49,738 bases of DNA from assembly GCA_039026235.1 (NCBI GenBank), contig JBCCMQ010000022.1, forward strand, positions 1 through 49,738, read 5' to 3'. The stretch comes from JBCCMQ01 sp039026235. GTDB lineage: Bacteria > Pseudomonadota > Alphaproteobacteria > Rhodobacterales > Rhodobacteraceae. Below, one piece after another: positions 8,020 to 15,493 of the stretch. The notes beneath the pieces are model-generated. The model ran no database searches. It was not told the origin of the DNA and saw only the letters and a list, made by a program, of their open reading frames with translations. The position numbers were made by a program, and so were the translations under genes. Each line of letters starts with the position of its first letter. Within the stretch, counting starts at the first letter, position 1.

Positions 8020-8954
8020 TTGCGAACGGCTCCGAAAGTGATCCCGCGGAGCAAATGTTTGCGAAGCAAGATCGTGAAGATCATAACCGGCAGCAGGAAG
8101 AGCGTAACGCCCGCCGCAATCGCCGGCCAATCCAGACCACCGATGCCGATGATGGTCGGAATGAAGGGCGGGGCGGTCTGCGCATTCGCTGTCGTCAGCA
8201 GGACCGCAAAGGCGTATTCATTCCAAGCAAAGATTAAGCAGAAGATGGCCGTTGAGGCGATGCCCGTGGCGGCCTGGGGCAACACAACCTTGTAGAAGGC
8301 CTGAAAGCGCGTGTAGCCGTCGATCAGGGCAGCTTCTTCGTATTCTGTCGGGATGCCGTCCATGAAGCTTTTTAAAAGCCACACAGCAAGGCTGATGTTT
8401 ACGGCCGTATAAAGCAGGATCATTCCCAAATGCGTGTCCGACAGACCAAGGTTGCGGTACATCAGGAAGATCGGGATCGCGACGGCGATGGGCGGCATCA
8501 TCCGCGTTGACAGAATGAAGAAGAGCAGATCATCGGCCAGTGGTATCTTGAACCGGCTGAAGGCATAGGCCGCAAGGGTGCCCAGAAAGACGCTCAGAAA
8601 TGTCGAGCCAAAACCAATAATGACTGAATTGACGAACCGTTCTCCAAACTTCGAAGGGCCGACAATAACCATGTCGTACTGGCGAACGATCTCGTCGGCC
8701 CAATTCTGAGGCGGATTGCTGTCCAGAAACTCCTGCGTCTGTCGCGTGCGGGTCGTAAAGAGATTTACATAACCTTCCAGCGTTGGCTCGAAGACGATTT
8801 TGGGCGGATAGCTGATGGCATCCGATGGGCTTTTGAAACCGGTAAGGCCGATCCACACCAGCGGGATAATCGTGATCAGCGCATAAAGGATGACCAGCGT
8901 GGCGGCGAACCATTTTGAACGGGCAGAGGGCTCGGTGACAGAAAAACCGCTCAT
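8016..8954 (-). CDS. ABC transporter permease, CUT1 MalG/UgpE type
   Basis: A 312-residue inner-membrane permease with about six membrane segments; the first is FAATLVILYALITIIPLVWIG-like near the N-terminus. The coupling-helix (EAA) loop reads EYEEAALIDGYTRFQAFYKVVLP, the conserved site where an ATPase docks. The start at 8954 is chosen because its ATGA overlaps the stop of the upstream permease; a longer reading from 9056 would overlap that gene by about 100 bases. It has the large periplasmic loop between segments 1 and 2 that is seen in some polyol-type members. It forms the channel with the neighbouring permease. Confidence 0.93.
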   Translation of the reverse strand: MSGFSVTEPSARSKWFAATLVILYALITIIPLVWIGLTGFKSPSDAISYPPKIVFEPTLEGYVNLFTTRTRQTQEFLDSNPPQNWADEIVRQYDMVIVGPSKFGERFVNSVIIGFGSTFLSVFLGTLAAYAFSRFKIPLADDLLFFILSTRMMPPIAVAIPIFLMYRNLGLSDTHLGMILLYTAVNISLAVWLLKSFMDGIPTEYEEAALIDGYTRFQAFYKVVLPQAATGIASTAIFCLIFAWNEYAFAVLLTTANAQTAPPFIPTIIGIGGLDWPAIAAGVTLFLLPVMIFTILLRKHLLRGITFGAVRK

Positions 8955-9898
8955 CTTTCTTTCACCTTGTTTAGGGCTTTGACGTAGATGCTCGCCAAGC
9001 CAAAAACGGTGACAAACAGGATGATCGCGTAGGCGGAGGCATAGCCTGTGCGCCATTTCTCAAACGCCTCGCGCTTGAGGTTGATCGATGTCAGTTCAGT
9101 GGTTGACCCCGGGCCGCCGCCTGTCAGTTGCACCACCAGATCGAACATCTTGAAATTCTCGATGCCCCGGAACAGCACGGCCAGCATCAGGAACGGCAGC
9201 ACCATGGGAATGGTGATGGTAAAGAACTGTCGCAACTTTGACGCGCGGTCGATCTCGGCCGCCTCATAAATGTAGTCCGGGATAGAGCGCAGCCCTGCCA
9301 GACAGATCAGCATGACGAAGGGTGTCCACATCCACGTATCGACGATGACGATTGACCATGGGGCCAGGTTTACTTGCCCCAGCATCTCAAAGCTCGATGG
9401 ATCGCGGCCCGTGAAAAACGCGATGATGTAGTTAAACAGGCCGATTTGCGGCTGATAGAGAAATTTCCAGAAGTTCCCGACGACGGCCGGTGACAGCATC
9501 ATCGGCAGCACGATGATCGTGGTCCAAAGGTCATTGCCTTTAAACTTGCGATTTATCAACCAAGCCAAAGTGAAACCGATCAGAACCTGAAAGAAAATTG
9601 TCCAAAACAGGAAGTGCGCCGTGGCTTGCATGTTCAGCCAGATGTCGCTGTCGGTCAGGATTCGCTCATAGTTCCTAAGCCCGATGAATTCGGGTTCACG
9701 CGTCAGGCGATTGGCCCTGTAGTTCGTGAACGACAACTGAATCGTCCAGACCAACGGAAAAATATTGATAGCCAGCAACAGAGCGATCGTCGGAGCCACA
9801 AAGATCCAGGCAATCGCGCGGTCCGAAAGCCCCTTGATCTTGCGCACAACACGAGGCGGCGTTGCCTGTGCAACGCGATCGATCGTCCGGTCGGTCAT
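8951..9898 (-). CDS. ABC transporter permease, CUT1 MalF/UgpA type
   Basis: A 315-residue inner-membrane permease with six predicted segments, the first near residues 30-50 (AIWIFVAPTIALLLAINIFP). The EAA coupling loop is YIYEAAEIDRASKLRQFFTITIP. LTGGGPGSTTEL in the last periplasmic loop is typical of sugar permeases of this class. It is separated from the binding-protein gene by 90 bases that hold two hairpins, and overlaps the next permease by four bases. Confidence 0.94.
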   Translation of the reverse strand: MTDRTIDRVAQATPPRVVRKIKGLSDRAIAWIFVAPTIALLLAINIFPLVWTIQLSFTNYRANRLTREPEFIGLRNYERILTDSDIWLNMQATAHFLFWTIFFQVLIGFTLAWLINRKFKGNDLWTTIIVLPMMLSPAVVGNFWKFLYQPQIGLFNYIIAFFTGRDPSSFEMLGQVNLAPWSIVIVDTWMWTPFVMLICLAGLRSIPDYIYEAAEIDRASKLRQFFTITIPMVLPFLMLAVLFRGIENFKMFDLVVQLTGGGPGSTTELTSINLKREAFEKWRTGYASAYAIILFVTVFGLASIYVKALNKVKER

Positions 9899-9922
9899 GT
9901 TTGCTTTTCCTGTTGGCGGTGC

Positions 9923-9942
9923 GCGGGCCCCAACGGGCCCGC
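9923..9942 (-). terminator. GC-rich hairpin between binding-protein and permease genes
   Basis: A perfect 8-bp stem (GCGGGCCC / GGGCCCGC) with a four-base loop. No T-run follows, so it is more likely an RNA-stability or attenuation element than a full terminator. It lies downstream of the hairpin at 9954-9981. Confidence 0.55.
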
Positions 9943-9953
9943 CGCGACTTTAT

Positions 9954-9981
9954 CCATGGGGCTGGGGATGCAGCCCCATGG
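9954..9981 (-). terminator. mRNA-stabilising or attenuating hairpin just after the binding-protein gene
   Basis: A perfect 10-bp stem (CCATGGGGCT / AGCCCCATGG) with an 8-base loop, beginning 7 bases after the stop of the solute-binding-protein gene. Such 3' hairpins commonly protect the binding-protein message, so that this protein is made in excess over the membrane subunits. That role is inferred from position. Confidence 0.65.
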
Positions 9982-9988
9982 GCAAGTC

Positions 9989-11308
9989 CTAAAGTTTACC
10001 TTCGTCTTCGAAGACTTCGGTCCAATCCTCGATCAGCTTGTCCAGCGCTTCCTGCGCGGTACCTTGATCTGCCACGACGTAGTCATGGATGCGCTTTTGC
10101 ATGGCCAGCAGCAACTCGGCGTAAGCAGGCTCCTGCCAGAAGTCCTGAACACCATCCATTGCGTCCAGAAAGTCGCCGGCGAAAGGTTGGCTGTCCACAA
10201 AGCCCGGATCCTGCAGGACCGAGTTGTGGGCCGAGTAGCCGCCCAATTCCCACCACTTCGCCTGAACATCGGGCTGCGCGAACCACTTGATGTACTCAAG
10301 CGCGGCGTCCTGTTTGTCAGAGTAGCTGACAACCGAGATACCCTGCCCGCCGAGTGTCGAGGCGGCGATATTCTGCGGCGGGTTCACGAAGAAGTCGATC
10401 TTGTCACCTCCTGTGGCCGGGTCCGCGTAAAGCCCCGGGAAGAAGGCGAACCAGTTCATCGCCATCGCAACCTGGCCCGATTTGAAGGCATCCAGGCTCT
10501 CGCCCATGTAGCTGTTGGTATAGCCCGGAGGCGTCGCTGTTTCATAGAATGTCTTGTAGAATTCCAAAGCTTCCACGGCCTCCGGCGAGTTCACTGCGCC
10601 TTCCATGTCGTAGCTGCCCGGCTCGTTCTCGTACTTGAACCCCCAAGGATAAAGCGCCGAAGTTACGCCCATCGTAATCCCTTCCGAGCCACGCTCGGTG
10701 AAGATTGCAGCACCGTAGACAGTCTTGCCGTCGATTTCGCGTTCCTGGAAAAACTGGGCGATTTGAAGAAGTTCCTCCTGCGATTGCGGCTCGCGCAAGT
10801 CCTGCCCGGTTGCCTCCTTGTAGGCGGCTTTAATGTCGTCGCGCTCGAACCAGTCCTTGCGATAGAACCAGCCGTTGGCATCCCCCATCGCGGGCAAGGC
10901 GTAGAAGTTGGGTGATCCCTTCGGCCAAGTTGAGTAGGCGTAAACCGTTGCGGGCGCGAAGTCGTCCATCGAGATGCCTTCGCTGTCGAAGAAGTCGTTC
11001 AGCTTGACATAGTGGCCGTTCTCGGCGCCACCGCCGATCCACTGGCTGTCACCAATCAATAGGTCACAGAGCTTGCCGCCCGAATTCAATTCGTTGAGCA
11101 TCCGGTCTGCGAAGTTAGGCCAGGGCACGAATTCAAAGTTCATGCTGTGGCCGGATTCCGCTTCGAATTCCTTGGACAGTTCGACAAGGGCATTGGCCGG
11201 GTCCCATGCCGCCCAGCACAATGTCAGATCTTCTGCCGTCACGCTTGATGCCGCAGTGCTTGCCACAATGGCTACAGCGCTGGCCGTCGCCAGTTTTGAA
11301 TAAGTCAT
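9989..11308 (-). CDS. CUT1-type periplasmic solute-binding protein
   Basis: A 439-residue extracellular solute-binding protein (family 1 type). A Sec signal peptide covers about residues 1-25 (MTYSKLATASAVAIVAS, cleavage likely after VTA). The mature part begins EDLTLCWAAWDPANALVELSKEF, and WPNFADRMLNELNSGGKLCDLLIGDSQW is typical of sugar- and polyol-binding members. It delivers the substrate to the two permeases. It is the first gene of the operon, preceded by AGGGAGGACTGG and about 240 bases holding two LacI-type operators, and followed by two hairpins. The specificity cannot be read from sequence. Confidence 0.93.
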   Translation of the reverse strand: MTYSKLATASAVAIVASTAASSVTAEDLTLCWAAWDPANALVELSKEFEAESGHSMNFEFVPWPNFADRMLNELNSGGKLCDLLIGDSQWIGGGAENGHYVKLNDFFDSEGISMDDFAPATVYAYSTWPKGSPNFYALPAMGDANGWFYRKDWFERDDIKAAYKEATGQDLREPQSQEELLQIAQFFQEREIDGKTVYGAAIFTERGSEGITMGVTSALYPWGFKYENEPGSYDMEGAVNSPEAVEALEFYKTFYETATPPGYTNSYMGESLDAFKSGQVAMAMNWFAFFPGLYADPATGGDKIDFFVNPPQNIAASTLGGQGISVVSYSDKQDAALEYIKWFAQPDVQAKWWELGGYSAHNSVLQDPGFVDSQPFAGDFLDAMDGVQDFWQEPAYAELLLAMQKRIHDYVVADQGTAQEALDKLIEDWTEVFEDEGKL

Positions 11309-11376
11309 CCAGTCCTCCCTAAAGTCTCTGATCCACGACCGAGGATGAACGAATCGCGGTGTACTCGAAGCGTATT

Positions 11377-11392
11377 TGAGGTACGTCCCTCA
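11377..11392. promoter_or_regulatory. Candidate LacI-family operator 1
   Basis: TGAGGTACGTCCCTCA is a palindrome with 7 of 8 half-site matches and a central CG, the usual form of LacI/GalR operators. It lies 68 bases upstream of the binding-protein ATG and 30 bp, centre to centre, from an almost identical site, which puts both on roughly the same DNA face. Confidence 0.75.
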
Positions 11393-11406
11393 TGTCCATG
11401 TTTTTT

Positions 11407-11422
11407 TGAGGTTCGTACCTCA
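11407..11422. promoter_or_regulatory. Candidate LacI-family operator 2
   Basis: TGAGGTTCGTACCTCA is a palindrome with 7 of 8 half-site matches and a central CG, sharing most positions with the site at 11377-11392. The two probably bind the LacI-family protein encoded in the same operon. Core promoter elements could not be fixed with confidence. Confidence 0.75.
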
Positions 11423-11487
11423 GAGCGCCGCAAGCCCTGGCAAGTGGCTAGGGGTGCGCGGTGCCAGAGGCCATCCTAGATCGTTCT

Positions 11488-11514
11488 GGCAGTGTGCAAA
11501 TTGTGCGCACTGCC
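11488..11514. other. Stem-loop downstream of the threonine aldolase gene
   Basis: GGCAGTGTGC and GCGCACTGCC form a 10-bp stem with one G-U pair and a 7-base loop, about 30 bases after the aldolase stop. There is no T-run on either side, so a Rho-independent terminator is not proven. Confidence 0.4.
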
Positions 11515-11546
11515 GGCGCAAAAGCTTGTGCGGGCCTGTTACCCGA

Positions 11547-12593
11547 TCAGCTGAGCAAATCCAGGAAGCAGTCCACGTCCTCTTCGGTGGTCGCCCAGTT
11601 GGTCACAAGCCTGCAAGTTATCGGATCGATCTCATGTCCGCCTTCAAGCGCTTCATGGGTCATGTAGTAGCTGGCGCCGCCATTCACCGCCCGCCGGTGG
11701 GCACCGCGAGGAAGCGAAGCAAAAATCATGTTTGCATCGGGCGTATGCTTGATGTCCGCATGGGACATGTTGCTAAGGCCGTCCGCCAGTTTCTGCCCCA
11801 TCGCATTGGCCGATCTTGCCATTTCCAGCCAAAGATCATCACGCAGATAAGCATCCATCTGGGCCGAAAGATATCGGTGCTTCGACCAAAGCTGTGCCGA
11901 CCGCTTGCGTCGCAGCTCGAACTCCCAGGCGTGATCTGGTTTGAAAAAGACCACTGCCTCAACCGCCATGCATCCGTTCTTGGTGCCGCCAAAGCTGACA
12001 GCGTCGACGCCTTGGCGCCAGGTCATATCGGCGGCAGAACATCCCAGTGCGACCTGAGCGTTGGCAAATCGTGCGCCGTCCATGTGTACGGGCAGGCCAA
12101 ATTCGTGGGCAACAGCCGTCAGCGCGCCAATCTCTTCCAGACTGTGGACGGCACCGCATTCTGTCACCTGGGTGATGGAGACCGGGCCGCGCTGGACGTT
12201 GTGAACACTTTTGGTTCCGACAGACGCGACGGAGTGCCTCAGCGCGTTGGGGTCCATTTTGGCGTCGGGACCGTCGATCAGTGTCAGCTTGACGCCTGAA
12301 CCAAAAAACTCCGGAGCGCCACATTCATCTTCTTCGATATGCGACGCCTCATGGCAGAAAATCCTCTGCCAGGGCTCGGTCAGCGTCGCGAGGATCAATG
12401 CGTTTGCTGCCGTACCGGTCGCCACGAAATACACCGCCGCATCCGGCGCCTCGAAAACCTCGCGGACGCGTGCGCTTGCCAGTTCATTGAACGGGTCGGC
12501 ACCATAGGGCAACGCATAGCCTTCGTTCGCCTTCAGGACCGCCTCGATCACCTTCGGGTGGGCCGGGCCCGTGTTGTCAGATGCAAAATTCAA
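11547..12593 (-). CDS. ltaE: Low-specificity L-threonine aldolase (PLP enzyme)
   Basis: A 348-residue fold-type I PLP enzyme of the threonine/beta-eliminating lyase family, cleaving L-threonine or L-allo-threonine to glycine and acetaldehyde. Visible features are MNFASDNTGPAHPKV, FVATGTAANALIL, the aspartate-bearing HMDGARFANA and the PLP lysine in SFGGTKNG. The start is TTG at 12591-12593 with GAGGA five bases upstream; it overlaps the preceding YcgN stop as TTGA, and no ATG fits. This places it third in a coupled ribF-ycgN-ltaE unit. A related beta-elimination activity cannot be excluded. Confidence 0.9.
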   Translation of the reverse strand: MNFASDNTGPAHPKVIEAVLKANEGYALPYGADPFNELASARVREVFEAPDAAVYFVATGTAANALILATLTEPWQRIFCHEASHIEEDECGAPEFFGSGVKLTLIDGPDAKMDPNALRHSVASVGTKSVHNVQRGPVSITQVTECGAVHSLEEIGALTAVAHEFGLPVHMDGARFANAQVALGCSAADMTWRQGVDAVSFGGTKNGCMAVEAVVFFKPDHAWEFELRRKRSAQLWSKHRYLSAQMDAYLRDDLWLEMARSANAMGQKLADGLSNMSHADIKHTPDANMIFASLPRGAHRRAVNGGASYYMTHEALEGGHEIDPITCRLVTNWATTEEDVDCFLDLLS

Positions 12594-13060
12594 AGGGCGT
12601 CCTCGATAATGTGATCTTCCCAGTCGTCATCGGTTACCTCGAACTCGGGAACGGTCCAGCCCTGGACTGAAATGCCGGCTGCATGAACCGTGGCGCTGGT
12701 CCCTGAGATCAAGGGATGCCAGTCGTAAAGCGGGCGACCCTGCCAGAGAAGCTTGTAGGCGCAGGTTCGGGGCAGCCAATAGGCATGTTCTTCAATAGTC
12801 TGCGGTGTCAGCGCAATGCACTCGGGCACCAGTTGACGCCGGATGTCGTACTGGCCGCATCGGCAAGTTTCGCCATCAAGAAGCCGACAGGCGACGCGGG
12901 TCAGAGCCACTTCGCCGGTGTCTTCGTCTTCAAGTTTGTTTAGACAGCAGCGCCCGCACCCGTCGCAAAGGGCTTCCCACTCGCGCGTGGACATTTTCGA
13001 AAGCGGCACCGTTTCCCAAAACCGGTCGCGCAGGCCGCCGCGTTGGATCGGGTCGCTCAT
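12590..13060 (-). CDS. YcgN-family (UPF0260) cysteine-cluster protein
   Basis: A 156-residue protein of the YcgN/UPF0260 zinc/iron-chelating family. The cysteine cluster reads CDGCGRCC, followed by CRLLDGETCRCGQY and PECI, suggesting a bound metal or iron-sulfur centre. The function is not established. The ATG at 13060 overlaps the ribF stop (ATGA), and the gene's own TGA overlaps the aldolase TTG start. Length agrees with the family (about 150). Confidence 0.88.
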   Translation of the reverse strand: MSDPIQRGGLRDRFWETVPLSKMSTREWEALCDGCGRCCLNKLEDEDTGEVALTRVACRLLDGETCRCGQYDIRRQLVPECIALTPQTIEEHAYWLPRTCAYKLLWQGRPLYDWHPLISGTSATVHAAGISVQGWTVPEFEVTDDDWEDHIIEDAL

Positions 13061-14001
13061 GCCTCGACCTCGGCAAGAATACCACGCGCGCTGACACAAT
13101 CGCTTTCCATCTGGGTAATCAGGGCTTCGATGCTGTCGAACTTCGCCTCTGGGCGCAGGAATTCGACAAGACCGACAGATAAATCACTTCCGTAGAGATC
13201 GCCATTGAAGTCAAAAATAAAGGTCTCAAGGTTAGGGACCTCGCCGTCGAACTGAGGTCGGACGCCCAGGCTCGATGCGCCTAAATAGCTGCCGGCGTGG
13301 GACCCGGTTAGGACATCGACCTTGACGGCATAGACTCCAAAGGCCGGCAGGTGCAGACCCTTCAGCGCCATGTTTGCGGTCGGATAGCCCAGTTCACGCC
13401 CCCGGGCATCCCCATGAACAACCGTACCCTCGATACGGTGCCAATGCCCCAACATTGCGGCGGCGTCGCGTGGCCTACCTTCGTCAAGCGCTGCCCGGAT
13501 GTTGGTCGACGACACCTCGCGCCGGTCGCTTTGGATCAAATCAGCGATTGTCACCTCAAAACCCAACTTTGCGCCGAGTTCCTGCAACGTGTCCGCGTCG
13601 CCTGCGCGGTCCTTGCCGAAGCGAAAGTCGCGACCGACCACCAAATGGGACAGATCCAGTCCCCTGGCCAAAACCTTTTCAGCAAACTCGGCAGCTGTCA
13701 TGTCCGAAAGGGCACGCGAAAAATGCAGTTCGAACAGCACCTCGACACCAAGTTTTTCCAACCGGTGCGCCCGGGTGCTGGCTGCCATCAGCCGAAAGGG
13801 GCGGGCATCGGGTAGAAAGAACTCGCGCGGGTGGGGTTCAAAAGTTAGAATTCCCAGCGGTTTCGAATGATTGGTGGCCCAGTCGCGTGCCAGTTCCAGT
13901 ACGGCTTGGTGGCCCAGGTGAACGCCATCGAAGTTTCCAATCGCGACGCTGGCGGCACGGTCTTCGGGCGCAGCAAATTGATAGTCGCGAACGATCCTCA
14001 T
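13057..14001 (-). CDS. ribF: Bifunctional riboflavin kinase / FAD synthetase
   Basis: A 314-residue enzyme making FMN from riboflavin and then FAD. The N-terminal nucleotidyltransferase domain has GNFDGVHLGHQAVL near residue 22 and GRDFRFGKDRAGD; the C-terminal flavokinase domain has GRELGYPTANM and FIFDFNGDLYG. Length is normal. It is the first gene of the ribF-ycgN-ltaE unit, 44 bases after the MaoC-type gene. No FMN riboswitch is seen upstream. Confidence 0.95.
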   Translation of the reverse strand: MRIVRDYQFAAPEDRAASVAIGNFDGVHLGHQAVLELARDWATNHSKPLGILTFEPHPREFFLPDARPFRLMAASTRAHRLEKLGVEVLFELHFSRALSDMTAAEFAEKVLARGLDLSHLVVGRDFRFGKDRAGDADTLQELGAKLGFEVTIADLIQSDRREVSSTNIRAALDEGRPRDAAAMLGHWHRIEGTVVHGDARGRELGYPTANMALKGLHLPAFGVYAVKVDVLTGSHAGSYLGASSLGVRPQFDGEVPNLETFIFDFNGDLYGSDLSVGLVEFLRPEAKFDSIEALITQMESDCVSARGILAEVEA

Positions 14002-14045
14002 GCGCTTCTGCTAGCGCTCTCGGATCAGGGGTGCAAGCGGCCCAC

Positions 14046-14504
14046 TCAGTCGAATTTGGATGAAGGCACCAAAACCTGTGCTTCGCCCGACAGCACCGGT
14101 GTTTCGTCTACCAAACAGACACAGGCCAGCGTGGCGCGCCTGCGCGGATGATCGATTGTTTGCACAGTCACCCGTGCCTCAACCCGGTCGCCCGGGCGCA
14201 CCGGCGCCAGGAACTTAAGCGACTGACCAAGATAGACCGTCCCGTGGCCGGGCAATTGTTCGCCAATGACGGCGCTGATCAGCGAGGCTGTCAGCATGCC
14301 GTGTGCTATGCGCCCGGAAAAGATGGTCTCGCGGGCATAGTCTTCATCCAGATGCACCGGATTTCTGTCGCTGGAGACTTGGGCAAAGAGCCGAATGTCG
14401 TCGTCTGTGACTGTCTTGCTGAGATGGCGCGACATGCCCACGGCCAATTCCTCAATCGGAATTGTGCCCCTTGGCAGGTTGTCGAGGTGATTTGTGTCCA
14501 ACAT
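14046..14504 (-). CDS. MaoC-family (R)-specific enoyl-CoA hydratase-like protein
   Basis: A 152-residue hot-dog-fold protein. The hydratase motif is present as FAQVSSDRNPVHLDEDYA, followed by GRIAHGMLTASLIS, both typical of MaoC/PhaJ enzymes that hydrate enoyl-CoA to (R)-3-hydroxyacyl-CoA. It could feed polyhydroxyalkanoate synthesis or act in beta-oxidation; the context does not decide. The ATG follows AGGA, and a promoter-like pair lies about 60-90 bases upstream. Confidence 0.88.
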   Translation of the reverse strand: MLDTNHLDNLPRGTIPIEELAVGMSRHLSKTVTDDDIRLFAQVSSDRNPVHLDEDYARETIFSGRIAHGMLTASLISAVIGEQLPGHGTVYLGQSLKFLAPVRPGDRVEARVTVQTIDHPRRRATLACVCLVDETPVLSGEAQVLVPSSKFD

Positions 14505-14565
14505 CAGCGCATCCTAGAGACTGGCCGCGCAACAAAAGTGCATGTGACTGCTAGCGGGTGCAACT

Positions 14566-14593
14566 TAATTACTTTTAGAATGCAGAAGTTCAA
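14566..14593 (-). promoter_or_regulatory. Possible sigma70 promoter of the MaoC-type gene
   Basis: On the minus strand TTGAAC (14588-14593) and TAATTA (14566-14571) are 16 bp apart, in an AT-rich spot of the 100-base gap before the MaoC-type gene. Match to consensus is only moderate. Confidence 0.4.
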
Positions 14594-14604
14594 CGTTTTT
14601 TAGG

Positions 14605-15483
14605 TCACCTAAGCTGACTGATCGCATAGCTCGGAGCGATCTTCTGTCGCGCAAGAAAGGTTCTCAGGGCCTTGGCATCCGGATCTTTTCCATCCGCCGT
14701 CCCGGTTTCTTCGGCCGCCAGACCACCCGTTATAAAAAGGCTGTGAAGTCCTTCTCCCAGGGCGCCTTTCACGTCGGTGTGGATGCCATCGCCTATGGCG
14801 ATAATTTCGTCACTGCCAATGCCGGGCTCTATCGCGTCTAGTCGAAGGCGCGAAAGGTCATAGATGGGCGGGTGAGGTTTGCCGAAATAGAGGCTTTCTC
14901 CGCCCATCTCAGAATAAAGCTCTGCCAGCGCTCCGGCACACCATTCGCGGACATGCCCCCGGTCAACCACGATGTCCGGATTGGCACAAAGCAACTTCAG
15001 ACCCTTATTTTTGGCAAAAAGAAAATCGGCCCGGTTGACCGATGGGTCGGCAAGTGGGTCGAAGGGGCCGGTGCAAACAATGCCTTCAGCTTCGGCGAGC
15101 GGCACGCGGGTTATGTCCTTGGCATCCCGGATAATCTTCAGGGGTTCGAAAAAACCGCCGTCGTGCTTTTCGCCTATGTGCCAGACGCGTTCTCCGACGG
15201 CCCCGATGAACATGGCGGCGCGGGCGCTATCACCCGATGTTGCAATGGCATCCCAGCAGTCACGCGGTACGCCAAAGCGTTCAAGCTGACGCTCGACACC
15301 GGCGCGCGGACGCGGGCTATTGGTGACCAGGATGACGATGCCGCCTTTGGATCTGAATTGCTGAAGCGCCGCCACGGCAGGCGGCAGGGCGCGTACGCCG
15401 TTGTGGAGGCATCCCCAAAGATCAACGAATGCTGCCCGGTACAGGCTGCTGATTTCGGAAAAGCGCGCGACCGTTTCCGTCAT
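14605..15483 (-). CDS. HAD-superfamily class IIA hydrolase (NagD-like)
   Basis: A 292-residue phosphatase-like protein of the TIGR01459-type HAD-IIA group. Motif I is DLWG at 21-24 (second acidic residue replaced by Trp), motif II VTNSPRP, the motif III lysine in YFGKPHPP, and motif IV IGDGIHTDVKGA. The DLWG form is, as recalled, normal in this alphaproteobacterial subgroup; if true it implies a non-classical acid-base residue. Substrate unknown. It starts 10 bases after the ppaC stop, so the two are probably co-transcribed. Confidence 0.87.
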   Translation of the reverse strand: MTETVARFSEISSLYRAAFVDLWGCLHNGVRALPPAVAALQQFRSKGGIVILVTNSPRPRAGVERQLERFGVPRDCWDAIATSGDSARAAMFIGAVGERVWHIGEKHDGGFFEPLKIIRDAKDITRVPLAEAEGIVCTGPFDPLADPSVNRADFLFAKNKGLKLLCANPDIVVDRGHVREWCAGALAELYSEMGGESLYFGKPHPPIYDLSRLRLDAIEPGIGSDEIIAIGDGIHTDVKGALGEGLHSLFITGGLAAEETGTADGKDPDAKALRTFLARQKIAPSYAISQLR

Positions 15484-15493
15484 CTTCCCGGCC

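Noticed and set aside
9614..10915. A 433-codon plus-strand open reading over the permease and binding-protein genes
   Set aside because: It covers parts of two certain genes and the hairpins between them, and its translation matches nothing known.
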